NCBI GenBank assembly: GCA_916048055.1 | Contig: CAJZHL010000013.1 | Span: 806,001 to 870,000 of the forward strand | From: Pedinophyceae sp. YPF-701 | Lineage: Eukaryota > Chlorophyta > Pedinophyceae | DNA: 64,000 nt | Direction: 5' to 3' | Shown here: piece by piece, positions 10,918 through 22,735 of the stretch | How the letters are laid out: each line of letters begins with the position of its first letter | Position numbering within the stretch: the stretch's first letter is position 1 | Position numbers and translations under genes: made by a program | The notes under the pieces: generated by a model | Databases searched by the model: none | The model's input: the letters and a program-made list of their open reading frames with translations, nothing else | Told to the model about the DNA's origin: nothing

Positions 10918-12966
10918 ATGTCGAGCGATGGTGGTGCGTCCGAGGGCCTCGAAATCGGCCCGGCCGAGCCCTGGGTGGGCCTGTCGAACTTCCCAGGCGC
11001 GACGCAGTCCACGTTCAAGCAGCTCCTGGACAAGCTGAAGCAGCTGGGCCGCGACAGCCTCAATGTGCTAGTCATCGGCCGGCCCGGTGTGGGCAAGTCT
11101 TCCCTGTGCAACTCCGTCTTCAACGAGAAGGTCGCGCAGGTGTCCGCGTTCGCGCCGGGGAGCAGCGAGGTCGCCGTGTGCCAGCGCCAGGCCGCGGGAT
11201 TCACGCTCCGCATGATAGACACGCCTGGTTTGTCTAAGGGCGACCACGTCAACGACGAAGCGCTCCAGGTGCGCAGCTGGGCGCGCCGGGCGCGCCCTCG
11301 CGCCCGCCGGTGCCTCGAAGGGGGCCGCTGCGGCCGGCCGCGGGGCCCAGGGGCCGCAGGGCGCGCCGCACGGCGAGGCCACCAGCTGGCGGCCGTGCAG
11401 AGCCATCTGGCGGGAACTGCGGGGATGTTGCGCCTGGGGGGCGTGACGCGGCGCGTCGCGACCCCATTTTGCGCGTGGTTGGCTGCGAAGCCGGTCTCCG
11501 GCGGCCGCCCGCGCCCCTGCGCACGCACCCGCCGCCCGGAAGCTTGCAAGTGATGATTCGCACCGCGGCACCGCAACCGAGCCCTGCTCGCGCCCCGTCG
11601 TGCAGCCGATCGCCGCTCTGGGTCTCGAACATTTCGTTTCCGCACGCGCGGCGTGCTCGCTGCGGCCGAACGCCCCCAGCTCGCCGCCTCCAGCCCCCCA
11701 GCACCTTCTCCACGCCCGCTCCCTCCCCCCACGAGCCCCTTTCTGCCACGCACCGCCCCAACGCGACCTCGCACGCGCCCCTCCGCCGCGCAGAGCATCG
11801 CGTACGCCGTCCGGAGCACCCCGATCGATGTTGTGTTCTTCGTTGACCGCTTCGACCTGTACAAACCGGAGCGCCTCGACGGCGAGGTCCTCCAGGCCGT
11901 CTCCGACACCTTCGGGCGCGACATCTGGGACAACTCCTTCCTCGTCCTCACGCGCGCCAACATGAAGAACCCCCCCAACGGCATCGAGTGGTCGAACTTC
12001 GCCGAGGCGCGCGCGGGGGCGATCCGGAAGCAGGTCAAGAAGGCCGGCGGACACGACGACATCCCCGTGCTCTTCGTGGAGAACTCGGACAGGCGAGCGC
12101 CCCGCGGCGCGGCCGCACCGCACCCGGCACCGCTACGTCGCTCGCGCCGCGCTCCGCCCCCCGCGCGGCTCCGGACACGCTGCCGGTCCCTCGCACCGAG
12201 CATGCGCGCTGCGTGACCCGTCCAGATAAGCGAAGGAGGTCCGCGATTTCATATTGTTTCGATAGTCACCGTGGTTTCTTCGACGTTGTGGTTGCAGGTG
12301 CGACAAGGACGCGCACGGGCAGAAGATCCTCCCGGACGACACGCTGTGGCTGTGCACGCTCATGGCGTGCATGGTCGACGCGATGGAGAAGGGCCTCGAG
12401 CCGTACGAGTATGACGGCAAGGGCGACGAGCGCGGGAACCCCGACCGGCGCCGCCGGTGGCTGATCCCGCTGCTGATCGTGGCGCAGGTGGCGTTCAAGT
12501 TCCTCGTCCTCGACAAGCTCTCCGACGAGGACGCGTGCACCGGCGACCAGTTCGGCCCCTTCGACAAGGAGACGGCGGCACAGCGGCGCAAGTGCGTGCC
12601 CCCCAGCGGCGATGTTGCAGCGCGCTGTGCTCTCGCGCGGCTCTGCTTGGTTCCCAGAGCGAGTGCGTGCGTCGGAGCGGCGAGTTCCGGCCGGGGCGGT
12701 CTGATTGTGCCGCGGGGTGTTGTTTTGAAAGGGGGAGTGTTGTTTTGTTGGGGGTGTGTTGCAGGGAGATGCAGGAGGAGAAGGCGGAGCGGGAGCGGCG
12801 GGAGCAGGCGCGCAAGTCGCGGGAGGCGCAGATGGCCAAGGCGCGGGCCGCGGCGGCGGCGGCCGCGGCAGCGTCGTCCGACTCGGACGACGAGAGCGGG
12901 GGGGAGTCCGACGGCTCGGGGTCGGACGACGGCGACGACGACGACGACGGGTCGGACAGCGAGTGA
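10918..12966 (+). CDS. TOC34: TOC34-type chloroplast outer-envelope import GTPase
   Basis: Exons 10918-11268, 11794-12092, 12298-12591 and 12765-12966 give 381 residues. Intron 1 is 525 nt. Intron 2 starts with GC (GACAG|GCGAGC), a donor fixed by the conserved ENSDRCDKD junction and by lack of any in-phase GT. The AIG1/TOC34 GTPase domain shows G1 GRPGVGKSS, G3 DTPG, and the FFVDRFDLYKPERLD and FLVLTRANMKNPP segments. A single hydrophobic helix, WLIPLLIVAQVAFKFL at residues ~272-287, follows an RRRR stop and matches the TOC34 tail anchor. TOC34 recognises precursor proteins at the TOC translocon in the outer envelope. Oddly, about 85 residues follow the anchor: a charged stretch and a Ser/Asp/Glu-rich tail ending DDDDDGSDSE. 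The DNA of this tail recurs downstream in the LRR array. Confidence 0.93.
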
Positions 12967-13020
12967 GCGCCGCCGGAGCGGGCGGGCGTCGACGCCCGCC
13001 GAGCTGGCCTGTGAGGCCGA
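12871..13020 (+). repeat. TOC34 tail and 3' flank, source copy of a dispersed repeat
   Basis: The last ~95 coding bases of TOC34 and ~55 bases of 3' flank recur nearly intact at 15961-16110 and, rearranged, at 19095-19265. The stop-codon region GGGTCGGACAGCGAGTGAGC also recurs at about 22743-22762. Confidence 0.85.
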
Positions 13021-13404
13021 GATGCTCACCTGTTGTTGCACGTTGTACGTTGCGCGTTGCCTCTTCGACGCTCGCAGGCTCCTGCAGGATACACAGCGGC
13101 GGCCACGGACGGTTGGGACTCGAGCGGAGCGGGGTCGGGGCACGCAGGAGGCGGCGGCGAGGCATAGAGAGACACGCTGCTGCTGCGGTGCGGAGGCGCA
13201 CGAGGGGGCCGCGGGCGGAACTCGAGGGCGTGCGTGGAAGGACGGCGGGCCTGGGCATCGGGAGTCGCTTCTGGCGTCAGGACACCCCCCCAGTCATTTG
13301 TATCACTCCTCCCCGGCTCCCAGGCGCCTCTTCGGGCGTGCGGCGGTCGGGACTGTGCCAGATCGACACCCGGCGAGGCCGCGAGTGCGCCAACGAGGAG
13401 CAAC
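12967..13404. other. 5' flank of LRR gene 1
   Basis: This spacer runs from the TOC34 stop to the first exon of LRR gene 1. From about 13080 it is repeated upstream of LRR genes 2 and 3, including a CTCCTGCAGG box and GATCGACACC...GAGGAGCAAC just before the ATG. It therefore probably holds the promoter and leader shared by the duplicated genes. Confidence 0.6.
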
Positions 13405-15917
13405 ATGGGCGGATCGAAGACGACGAGCGGCGCGAGAGCACGAAAGACGGAGGTGAGAGGGACTGCCCCGTGGTTGGTCGATGCGCACGAGGCCGGCTCA
13501 TTTTGCTCGACCCCGATGCTGCTGCCGATGATGATGCACGATCGCGGGGCTTGCGCTTGTACTGTAGCGACCCAGTCGCGCGTCGTGGCGCTGCCCGTGC
13601 CCCTTGATTTGAGAAAAGAGAGCTCTCCGCCCCGCTTGCGCCGCGGCGACCACGAGAGCTTGCAGCCGACTTGATAGATCATCCCACAGGCTGTGTTTCA
13701 GCGATGCCTCGGTGCCGCCTCTGCGCCGCACGGCCCCTCTCGCGCCCTCCCTCTCACACCCAGCGCGTACCTCCGTATCCGGCCTCGTAGGCGGTCCCGA
13801 GCCCCTCCCTGGCGGACGTCCTCCAAGTCGAGCGGCTGTTCGACTTCGTCCCGCCCTCCGCCGCCGTCGAGCTCGCCGCCACCTGCTGGGACGGGCTTGT
13901 CGCGGTGCTGCGGTACGGCTGCGGATACGAGGGCGTGGCGGACTGGTGGGCGCACGACGACTACGACCGCTGGTCCGACCAGAGCAAGCACCGCGTGGCG
14001 GTGCGGCGTATACTGCCCGGCGGTGCGCTGGTGCGCGGGCTCGCGGCGCGCATGGAGGGGGTATCGCGGTGCGTGGGGCGGCTGGAGGTGGCGGGGGCGC
14101 ACTTCCCGGCGGAGGACGCGAGGGCGGTGAGCGAGGCCGCCGACGCGGCGGGCGTGGTGGGCTCGGAGACCGACGGGCCGGACGAGCAGATTGCAGCTTT
14201 GGCGGGCATGGTGCGGGCCGGGGGCGCGCGGCTGCGCGTGGTGAAGGTGTGCGTGTCGGACAAGGACGCTCCTGGGGCGCTGGACTGGAGCTCGAAGGAC
14301 GGCATCTTCAACGTCGACCTGTTCTTGGACGTTCTGGAGGCGCCGGCGGTGCGCGACCACCTGGAGACGTTCTCGGTGACGAACGTCGTGGCCGTCGGGG
14401 CGGAGGTCGAGGGCATGCTGGCGGCGCTGTGCGACGCGAGCGCTCTGCGCGTGCTGCAGTTGCGCGGTGCTGGTACGGCCGGGTCGTCTTCACATATCTT
14501 GAGTACAGACTTCTCCCGGGTGCTCTCGCGGCTCGTGCGCGGCTGCGGGACGCTGGAAGTGCTGGAGCTCCTGGAGCTCGAGCTGAACTGCGACGACGCA
14601 GAGCAGTTGGTGGACGCCGTGAGGGCGCGGAGCACGACCCTGCGGAAACTACGCTTCGGCCCCTTCGGTGACCTTGGCTTCGATTTCGCACGAGAGCTGT
14701 CGAAATCCAGCTTGAACGGAACTCCCGAGCTCGACCTGGCGTTCTCGAGCATCGGTGAGAAAGACGTGGAGGACGTCGCCGAAATGCTCGCAACATCCGC
14801 AACCGACAACTTGGCAGCCCTCCACCTGGAGCACACGGACATTCTTGTCAGAGACGACGGACCACTCCGCTGCGATCAACTCGAGAAGCTGCTGCGCGCC
14901 TGCTCGGTCCTGCGCAAGCTCACCCTGCGGCATACTAGCGCGGAGGTGTGGTCGGCAATCCAGCGCGCTGCCAAGGGCCCGCTGCCGCTCGAGGTGCTGC
15001 ACGCGGAGGAGGACGAAGTCGACGACGAGGCAGCGGAGGTCGTCGCAGAGGTGCTTGCGGCCAGCACGACGCTCCGCGAGGTCAGGATTCGGTACATGAT
15101 TAAGGACTACGACGAGGAGGATCACTTCGTGCACTTGCCGGGCAGGAGGCAGGACGTGGTGCGCAAGCTGGCGGCGGCGGTCCGTGACAGCCGGAGCCTG
15201 CGCACCCTGGACGTCGACTACAACCACCGCGACGCCGCCGCGCTCGCGCGGGCCCTGGTGCAGAACACGTCGGTGCGCAATCTCATCTTGGAGCGCCGCG
15301 ATGGCAGCCAGGCCGACTATACGGCTCCGAAGGTGTTCCACACCCTGCTGACGCGCAACGCGACGCTGGAGGTCCTCAAGATCGAAGTCGCGCACTCCTC
15401 GATGCTCGAGCAGCTCGTGAAAGGCCTCAAGGACAACACGTCTCTCCGCGTCTTGGAGATCTCCGGTTCCTTCTATTCGGAGATGCCCAGAGAGCAATCA
15501 CCCCAGGTCGCTGGGCTGGCTTTCGCGCTGCACAAGAACGACACCCTGAAGGTGCTGGGACTCGACCTCGAGAGGTTGGAGCCGTATGCCTTGACTGCGA
15601 TGGGCGGCGTCCTGGCCCGCAATCAGGGGCTCGAAGTCCTGCGCGTCGGAGCGCCTGATGCCGATCTCGACTTCAACGACGAGGTCGCCACGACCTTCGC
15701 GCGGGGCCTGTCGTCCAACTGCACACTGTGCGAGCTGCAGCTGGCTGGCAAGTTCACGGCGGTCGGCCTGCGGGCCCTGCGCGACGCTCTGGCGGACCGG
15801 GCGGGCGCGTTCAGGCTCGCGCTGACCCTGCAACCAGCCGACGCGCCCCCCGACCTGATCGAGGAGGTGCGCAGCGCGTGTGCGCACGTCACCATCAACA
15901 TCGAAGACAGCGCCTGA
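13405..15917 (+). CDS. F-box-like leucine-rich repeat protein 1
   Basis: A 16-codon first exon (13405-13452, MGGSKTTSGARARKTE) is joined in phase 0 over a 338-nt intron (GTGAGA...TAG) to one large exon, 13791-15917, giving 724 residues. The large exon opens with an F-box-like helix set (SLADVLQVERLFDFVPPS, ELAATCWDGLVAVLRYG). A conserved family block follows (GVADWWAHD, MEGVSRCVGRLEVAGAHFP), then about 500 residues of leucine-rich repeats of the ribonuclease-inhibitor type, with periods such as NTSVRNLILERR and NTSLRVLEISG. The protein ends AHVTINIEDSA. F-box/LRR proteins usually act as substrate receptors of SCF ubiquitin ligases; here the F-box is weak, so that role is inference. The gene is 80-90% alike to LRR gene 2 over most of its length. 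Confidence 0.85.
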
Positions 15918-16554
15918 TGATCGCGAGGCGAGTGGTTGACTCTGCGGCGGGGGCAGGCGCGGCGTCGTCCGAGTCGGACGACGAGAGCGGGGGGGAGTCG
16001 GATGGCTCAGGGTCGGACGAGAGAGACGACGACGACGGGTCGGACAGCGAGGGAGCGCCGCCGGAGCGGGCGGGCGTCGACGCCCGCCGAGCTGGCCTGT
16101 GAGGCCGGCCCGTGGTACGGGGTGGCGGTCGTTCACCTGTTGCATTTTGCATGTTGCCTCTTGAACGCTCTGATGCTCCTGCAGGACGCACGGCGGCGGC
16201 CACTGACGGTCGAGACACGAGCGGATCAGGGCAAGGTACGCGGGAGGTGGCGGCGCGGGACTGCGCCGGGATGATGATGACGCTACGATGCCAGGGTGCG
16301 GAGGCACGTGAGGGACCCGCGGGCGTGGTTCCAGGGCGTGCGTGGGAGGATCTGCGTTGCTGCAGTGTCGAGGAGGTCAGTGCGGCGGGCGCGCGAGGTC
16401 GTTCGTGGCCGAGGTTGGTCCTGGCGTCAGGATACCCCCCCCGAGTCACATCGCAACACCCCCCCGCTCTCAGGGGCTTCTCTGGGCGTGCGGCGGTCGG
16501 GACCGTGCCAGATCGACACCTGACGAGATCGCAAGCACGCCAACGAGGAGCAAC
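15918..16554 (+). repeat. Duplicated TOC34 3' fragment and LRR gene 2 leader
   Basis: Positions 15961-16110 copy the TOC34 acidic tail and its 3' flank, now with no upstream exons, so it cannot make TOC34. The rest (16110-16554) matches the flank before LRR gene 1. Together these show that the tandem unit ran from inside the last TOC34 exon to just past the LRR stop. The unit length is about 3.15 kb, measured as the spacing between the LRR start codons at 13405 and 16555. Confidence 0.85.
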
Positions 16555-19056
16555 ATGGGCGGATCGACGACAACAAGTGGCGCGAAAGCCCAAAAGACGG
16601 AGGTGAGATGCTGCCTCATGATTGGTCGACGCGCACGAGGCCGGCTCATTTTGCTCGACCCCGATGCTGCTGCCGATGCTGATGCACGATCGCGGGGCTT
16701 GTACCGTAGCGACCCAGTCGCGCGTCGTGGCGCTGCCCGCGGCTCATGATGCCCTTGATTTGAGAAAAGAGAGCTCTCCGCCCCGCTTGCGCCGCGGCGA
16801 CCACGCGAGCTTGCAGCCGACTTGATAGATCATCCCACAGGCTGTGTTTCAGCGATGCCTCGGTGCCGCCTCTGCGCCGCAAGGCCCCTCTCGCGCCCTC
16901 TCTCTCGCATCCAACGTGTACCTCCGTATCCGGCCTCGCAGGCGGCCCCGAGCCCCTCCCTGGCGGACCTCTTCGAGGTCCAGCGTCTGTTCGACTTCGT
17001 CCCGCCCTCCGCCGCCGTCGAGCTCGCCGCCACCTGCTGGGACGGGCTTGTCGCGGTGCTGCGGTACGGCTGTGGATACGAGGGCGTGACGGACTGGTGG
17101 GCGCACGACGGCTACGACCGCTGGTCCGACGAGAGCAAGCACCGTGTGGCCGTGCGGCGCGTGGTGCTCGGCGGGGCACTGCTGCGCGGGCTGGCAGGTC
17201 ACATGGAGGGGGTGTCGCGGTGCGTGGGGCGGCTGGAGGTGGCGGGGGCGCACTTCCCCGCGGAGGACGCTCGGGCGATGAGCGAGGCGGCCGACGCGGC
17301 GGGCGTGGTGGGGTCGGTGTCGGACGGCCCCGACGAGCAGATTGCAGCATTGGAGCGTCTGGTGCGGGCCGGGGGCGCGCGGCTGCGCGTGGTGAAGGTG
17401 TGCGTGTCGGACAAGAACGCTCCTGGGGCGCTGGACTGGAGCTCGAAGGACGGCATCTTCAACGTCGACCTGTTCTTCGACATGCTGGGAATGCGTGCGG
17501 TGCGCGACCACGTGGAGACGTTCTCGGTGACCAACACCATGGCGGTCTGCGCGGAGATCGAGGGCATGCTGACGGCGCTGTGTGGTGCGAGCGCTCTGCG
17601 CATGCTGCGATTGCGCGGTGCTGGAACGGCCGGGTCGTCTTCACAGATGTTGAGTGGAGATTCCTCCCGGGTGCTGTCGCGGCTCGTGCGCGGCTGCGGG
17701 ACGCTGGAAGTGCTGGAGCTCCTGGAGCTCGGGCTGCCCTGGGACGGCGCAGAGCAGTTGGTGGACGCCGTGAGGTCGCGGAGCGCCACCCTGCAGAAAG
17801 TGCGCCTGGGCCCCTGCGGTGAGGCTGACTTCGAGATCGCACGGCAGCTGTCGAAATCCAGCTTGAACGGAACTCCCGAGCTCGACCTGGCGTTCTCGGG
17901 CCTCATTACTACCAAGGACCTGGGGGATGTCGCCGGAATGCTCACAACATCTGCCGCCAACAACTTGGCCGCGCTCCGCCTGGAGTACATGGAGTTCAGC
18001 GAGAAAAGGGCACGCGACTTCACGCAGCTGGAGAAGCTGCTGTGCGCCTGCTCGGTCCTGCGCAAGCTCATCCTGCGCCATACTGACGCAGGGGTGTGGT
18101 CGGCGATTCGGCGCGCTGCCAAGGGCCCGCTGCCGCTCGAGGTGCTGCACGCGGAGGAGGACGAAGTCGACGACGAGGCAGCGGAGGTCGTCGCAGAGGT
18201 GCTTGCGGCCAGCACGACGCTCCGCGAGGTCAGGATTCGGTACAAGTTTGAAGGCTACAACAACTACAGCCTGCCGGGCAGGAGGCAGGACGTGGTGCGC
18301 AAGCTGGCGGCGGCGGTCCGTGACAGCCGGAGTCTGCGCACGCTGGACATCGACTACAACCACCGCGACGCCGCTGCGCTCGCGCGGGCCCTGGTGCAGA
18401 ACACGTCGGTGCGCAATCTCATCTTGGAGCGCCGCGATGGCAGCGAGAACGACTGTCCGGCTCCGACGGTGTTCCACAACCTGCTGACGCGCAACACGAC
18501 GCTGGAGGTCCTCAGGATCGAAGTCGCGCACTCTTCGATGCTCGAGCAGCTCACCATTGGCCCGAGGGCAAACAGGTCTCTCCGCGTCTTGGAGATCTCC
18601 GGTTCCTTCGCGACGCAGGTCTCCGAGGAATACTCAGTCCAGGTCGTCATACTGGTTGACCAGCTGCTCGAGAACAACAACACCCTGAAGGTGCTGGGAC
18701 TCGACCTGGAGGTTGAGCCCGCAGTTTTGAGGGCTCTTGGCCGCGTCCTGGCCCGCAACCAGGGGCTCGAAGTCCTGCGCGTCGGAGCTTTCCGATCTAC
18801 GCATGGTGACAGCCTCGACTACAGCGCCAGGACCTTCGCGCGGGGCCTGTCGTCGAACAGCACACTGCGCGAGCTGCAGCTGGCCGGCAAGTTCACGGCG
18901 GTCGGCCTGCGGGCCCTGCGCGACGCTCTGGCGGACCGGCCGGGCGCGTTCAGGCTCGCGCTGACCCTGCAACCAGCCGACGCGCCCCCCGACCTGATCG
19001 AGGAGGTGCGCAGCGCGTGTGCGCACGTCACCATCAACATCGAAGACAGCGCCTGA
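16555..19056 (+). CDS. F-box-like leucine-rich repeat protein 2
   Basis: First exon 16555-16602 (MGGSTTTSGAKAQKTE), intron of 339 nt (GTGAGA...CAG), main exon 16942-19056; 720 residues. The domain plan is that of LRR protein 1: SLADLFEVQRLFDFVPPS F-box-like start, WWAHDGYDRWSDESKHRVAVRR block, then repeats and the same INIEDSA end. It is the tandem twin of LRR gene 1. Differences cluster in the middle repeats (for example EGYNNYSLPG against DYDEEDHFVHLPG). This pattern would fit selection on the ligand face or gene conversion at the ends. Confidence 0.85.
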
Positions 19057-20138
19057 TGATCGCAAGGCGAGTGGTCGACTCTGCGGCGGGGGCAGGCGCG
19101 GGAGGCGCGGGAGGCGCAGATGGCCAAGGCGCGGGCCGCGGCGTCGACTCGACGAGAGCGCATGGGGTGCGCTCAAATGGAGAGGAGTCGGACGACGCAG
19201 ACGACGGGTCTGACAGCGAGTGAGCGCCGCCGGAGCGGGCGGCGCCGAGTTGGCCTGTGAGGCCGGTCCGGCACGTGGTACGGGGTGGCGGTCGTTCACG
19301 TGTGTTTTTGCGGGGCGCGTGGCGCGTTGCTGTTGTTGTGGTCCTGCAGGAGGCACAGCGGGAGTGGACGATCGCAGGTGAAGTGGAGTAGAGTCAGGGC
19401 ACGCGGGAGGCGGCGGCGCGGGACTGCGCCGGGCATGATGATGAAGCTACGATGCTGGGGGGGGGGGTGTGGCGGCACGTGGTGGACCTGGGGGCGTGGC
19501 TTCGAGGCATGCGTGGGAGCATCTGCGCGGCTGCAGGGTCGGGGCACTCGTTCCGGGGCTACCGGTAGGTTGTTCGTGCCCGAGGGCGGTCCTAGCGTCA
19601 GGACAACCCCCCCAGTCACACCGCAACACCCCCCCGCGCTTTCAGGTGCTTCTTCGGGCTTGCGGCGGTCGGGACCGAGCCAGATCGACACCTGGCGAGA
19701 CCGCGAGTACTCCAACGAGGAGCAACATGGGCGGGTCGACGACGACGAGCGGCGCGAAAGCCCACACGACGGAGGTGAGAGAGAGACTCCCATGGTTGAT
19801 CGCGGAACCGGTTACAGGTCTCGGGGAAGCATAACGTCAGGTATCGCAGGGCGTCTCGATCCCGGAGCGACGTCGAGGTCCTCTTCGCTGAGGTACGAAA
19901 GCACGTCGCAAGTGCTCGTAACGCTCCCGCGGCTTGTGCCCTTCCGCGCGTGCGCATCGCCGCGCACCACTCGCCGCTCTCATGGCGGTCACAGGTCCCT
20001 GCGAGCTCTTCGCGCCCAACCGCCCGGACCGCTGCTGACAGACATCCAAAACACCCCCCTGTGCAAGGGACGTCGAGCGTGGCGACATGGTGCGCGTGAC
20101 CGTCGCGACGTGGCCAGTCTGACGACTGTCGCCGGTAC
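19057..20138 (+). repeat. Third duplicated TOC34 fragment and spacer before LRR gene 3
   Basis: Positions 19095-19265 hold a third, rearranged TOC34 piece. It includes the GGAGGCGCAGATGGCCAAGG segment from the start of the last exon, then a deletion, then the GACAGCGAGTGAGC stop region. From ~19265 the spacer again matches the LRR leader up to an orphan first exon at 19727. The last 360 bp before 20139 are not repeated elsewhere in the window. Confidence 0.75.
19727..19774 (+). pseudogene. Orphan or alternative first exon of an LRR gene
   Basis: This encodes MGGSTTTSGAKAHTTE followed by GTGAGA, the exact form of the first exons of LRR genes 1 and 2, about 3.17 kb after the previous one. LRR gene 3 has its own unrelated first exon at 20139, nearer to its main exon. 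This copy may be left over from the tandem unit or may serve as an alternative start (intron of 774 nt, phase 0 also fits). Confidence 0.6.
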
Positions 20139-22735
20139 ATGGAGGACGCAATGGAGTCAGCAACGAAGAAGGCGAGCGCCGAGGCGCCGCAGAGCGAGGT
20201 GAGAGCTATGCAAGGAGTGGGTGCTCGGCGGGGCGGTCGCGCGCGCGTGCTGATTGACTGCCGGCGCGCCCAGCAGCGATCTACAATATATCTGAGCGGA
20301 AATAGCGCGCCAGCTGGCTGGCGGCGGGCGCGTGCTGTCCGGTGCCGCGTGGATTTGGTTGGTTTGAACGGGACGCGGGATGGTCGCGTACCAGTGCGCT
20401 CCCGCGGCACATGAGCGCGCATGATACTCAGCAAGCGAGATGCTCGAGCGCGTCAGTGTGGCGCTCGGGGCCATCTTTCACTGCATATTAGTAGTCAGGG
20501 CTCACAACACACGCCTCAGAACTCGCTGTCCATTCGTTTGCTGCGCAGGCGGCGGCCCCGAGCCCCTCCCTGGCGGACGTCCTCCAAGTCGAGCGGCTGT
20601 TCGACTTCGTCCCGCCCTCCACCGCCGTCGAGCTCGCCGCCACCTGCTGGGACGGGCTTGTCGCGGTGCTGCGGTACGGCTGCGGATACGAGGGCGTGAC
20701 GGACTGGTGGGCGCACGACGGCTACGACCGCTGGTCCGACGGCAGCAAGCACCGCGCGGCGGTGCGGCGTATACTCCCCGGCGGGGCAATGGTGCGCGGG
20801 CTGGCGGGTCGCATGGAGGGGGTGTCGCGGTGCGTGGGGCGGCTGGAGGTGGCGGGGGCGCACTTCCCGGCGGAGGACGCTCGCGCGATGAGCGAGGCGG
20901 CCGACGCGGCGGGCATGGTGCCGCAGCGGCCTCTCTCAACTTGCCGTGTCGCGTCCGACGGCCCGGACGAGCAGGTGGGGGCGCTGGCGGGCATGGTGCG
21001 GGCCGGATCGGACAGGCTGCGCGTGGTGAAGGTGTGCGTGTCGAGTCGCGACCGTCCGGGGTCTCTGTTTTTCGCCAAGCCTGGGGGGCTGTTCAACGTC
21101 GACCTCTTCTTGGGCGTGCTGGGGGCGCCGGCGGTGTGCGACCATGTGGAGACGTTCTCGGTCGTCGACGTCGCGGCCGTCGGGGGCGACATCGAGGGCA
21201 TGCTCGCCGTACTGCGCCACACCCGCGCCCTGGAGACTCTGTCCCTGAAGAATGAGCCTTGTTCACCGGATGAGATGTCATGCATGATCCCCGAAGACAT
21301 ACGTCAGGGGGCGCGGCTTGGGCAGGTGGTCGCGAAGCTCATCCGGAGCTGCGCACCGCTGCGCGAGATCGAGCTGTCCCATCTCGGGATCTCGTCGTTC
21401 GGCGCGGCGATTGCCAGAGCGATTGCGGCACGGACTGGTGGCGGAGGCGGCGTGCTCGAGACGCTGCGCGTCGGCCCCGGCACGAGCGACTCCGAGTTCG
21501 CGACAACGATGCAGGACATCGACCTGGGGTCCCTCTCGACGCTCGACCTCCGCTTGATGCGCCTGCGCGGCCCTGCGCTCCACAGGATCGCGCCGCAGCT
21601 CGTCAACACTGCGGCAAACAACCTCGTCGCCCTGCACCTGGAAGCCACGAACCTCGATACCAGCAGCGCGCGCGCGTTTGGATCCATTCTGCGCGGCTGC
21701 ACGGCCCTGCGCAGGCTCAGCCTCGCTCACTTCGACGCCTGGGCAACGTTCATGGCGGTCCTGACGTCCGGGGCGCAGCTGCCGCTCGAGGTCCTTCGCG
21801 TGAGGGAGCACAAGCGCGACAACGAGGCGCTCGAGGTAGCTGCGGAGCTGGTTGCCCGCAGCAAGGCGCTCCTTGAGCTGGACTTGGCCGTCGAACCTGT
21901 CAGTGAGGAGTACGAATGCGTGTATCGGGTGGTGACGAGGCGGGAGGAGCCCGTGCTGGCGCTGGCGGCGGCAATCAGGCGTAGCACGCGCCTGCGTCGG
22001 CTCGCGATCGACTACGAAAACCGCTACGCCGCCACGTTCGCCCGCGCCGTCGCGAACAACAAGTCTCTGAAGGAGGTGGCCCTGACGCGGGGTTTTTTGA
22101 GCGACGACGAGGACGAGAACGACGACTGGGACCCCCCCGTGGTGTTCGACAAGGTTCTCTCGCGCAACTCGGGGCTCGAGAAGTTCACAGTCGTCGTGGC
22201 GCGCTGCGAGATCAGGGATCAGGTCCTGCGAGGGCTGGAGGGAAACAACACGCTGCGTGCGCTCGAGATCGAGGGCAGCTACCTCTACCCGTCGACCTCC
22301 CCATGGGCTGCACAACTCAGCGAAGTCCTGCGTCGAAATACGTCCCTGAAGTCCCTTGTTTTGAAAGACATGATCGAGACTCCAGAGGGCAAGGATCTGG
22401 GCAGGATGCTCGCGCGCAACAAGGGGCTCGAGGTCCTGCGCGTCGAGAGCAGGATCTGCGACGGAGCGGTGTGTTTCAACGACGAGGACGCGCAGAGCTT
22501 CGCGGATGGCCTGCGTGCCAATAGAACACTGCGGCGGCTGCGGGTCGCGGGGGCCCTCACGGCGGGGGGGCTGCGGGCCCTGCGCGACGGCCTGAAGGGC
22601 CGCCCCGGGGCGTTCGAGCTCGAGCTCGACCTGACTGCCTCCCCGGACGCGGACGCGATCAGGGAGCTGCGCGGCACGGGGGCGCGGGTGGTGATCAATG
22701 TCGTTCACGATCGCGACGCGCGGGACAGCGAGTAG
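20139..22735 (+). CDS. F-box-like leucine-rich repeat protein 3
   Basis: First exon 20139-20198 (20 codons, MEDAMESATKKASAEAPQSE), 350-nt phase-0 intron (GTGAGA...CAG), main exon 20549-22735; 748 residues. The first ~130 residues of the main exon are almost the same as in LRR proteins 1 and 2. It then departs: an inserted PQRPLSTCRVAS segment is shared only with LRR protein 5, and the repeat domain is a different subfamily, closest to LRR protein 4. It ends HDRDARDSE. The sharp switch in similarity suggests that the F-box-like 5' part has been exchanged between subfamilies. Confidence 0.82.

Noticed and set aside
15908-16102. Possible small acidic protein after LRR gene 1
   Set aside because: The sequence is a copy of the TOC34 tail without its upstream exons; there is no independent start or promoter evidence.
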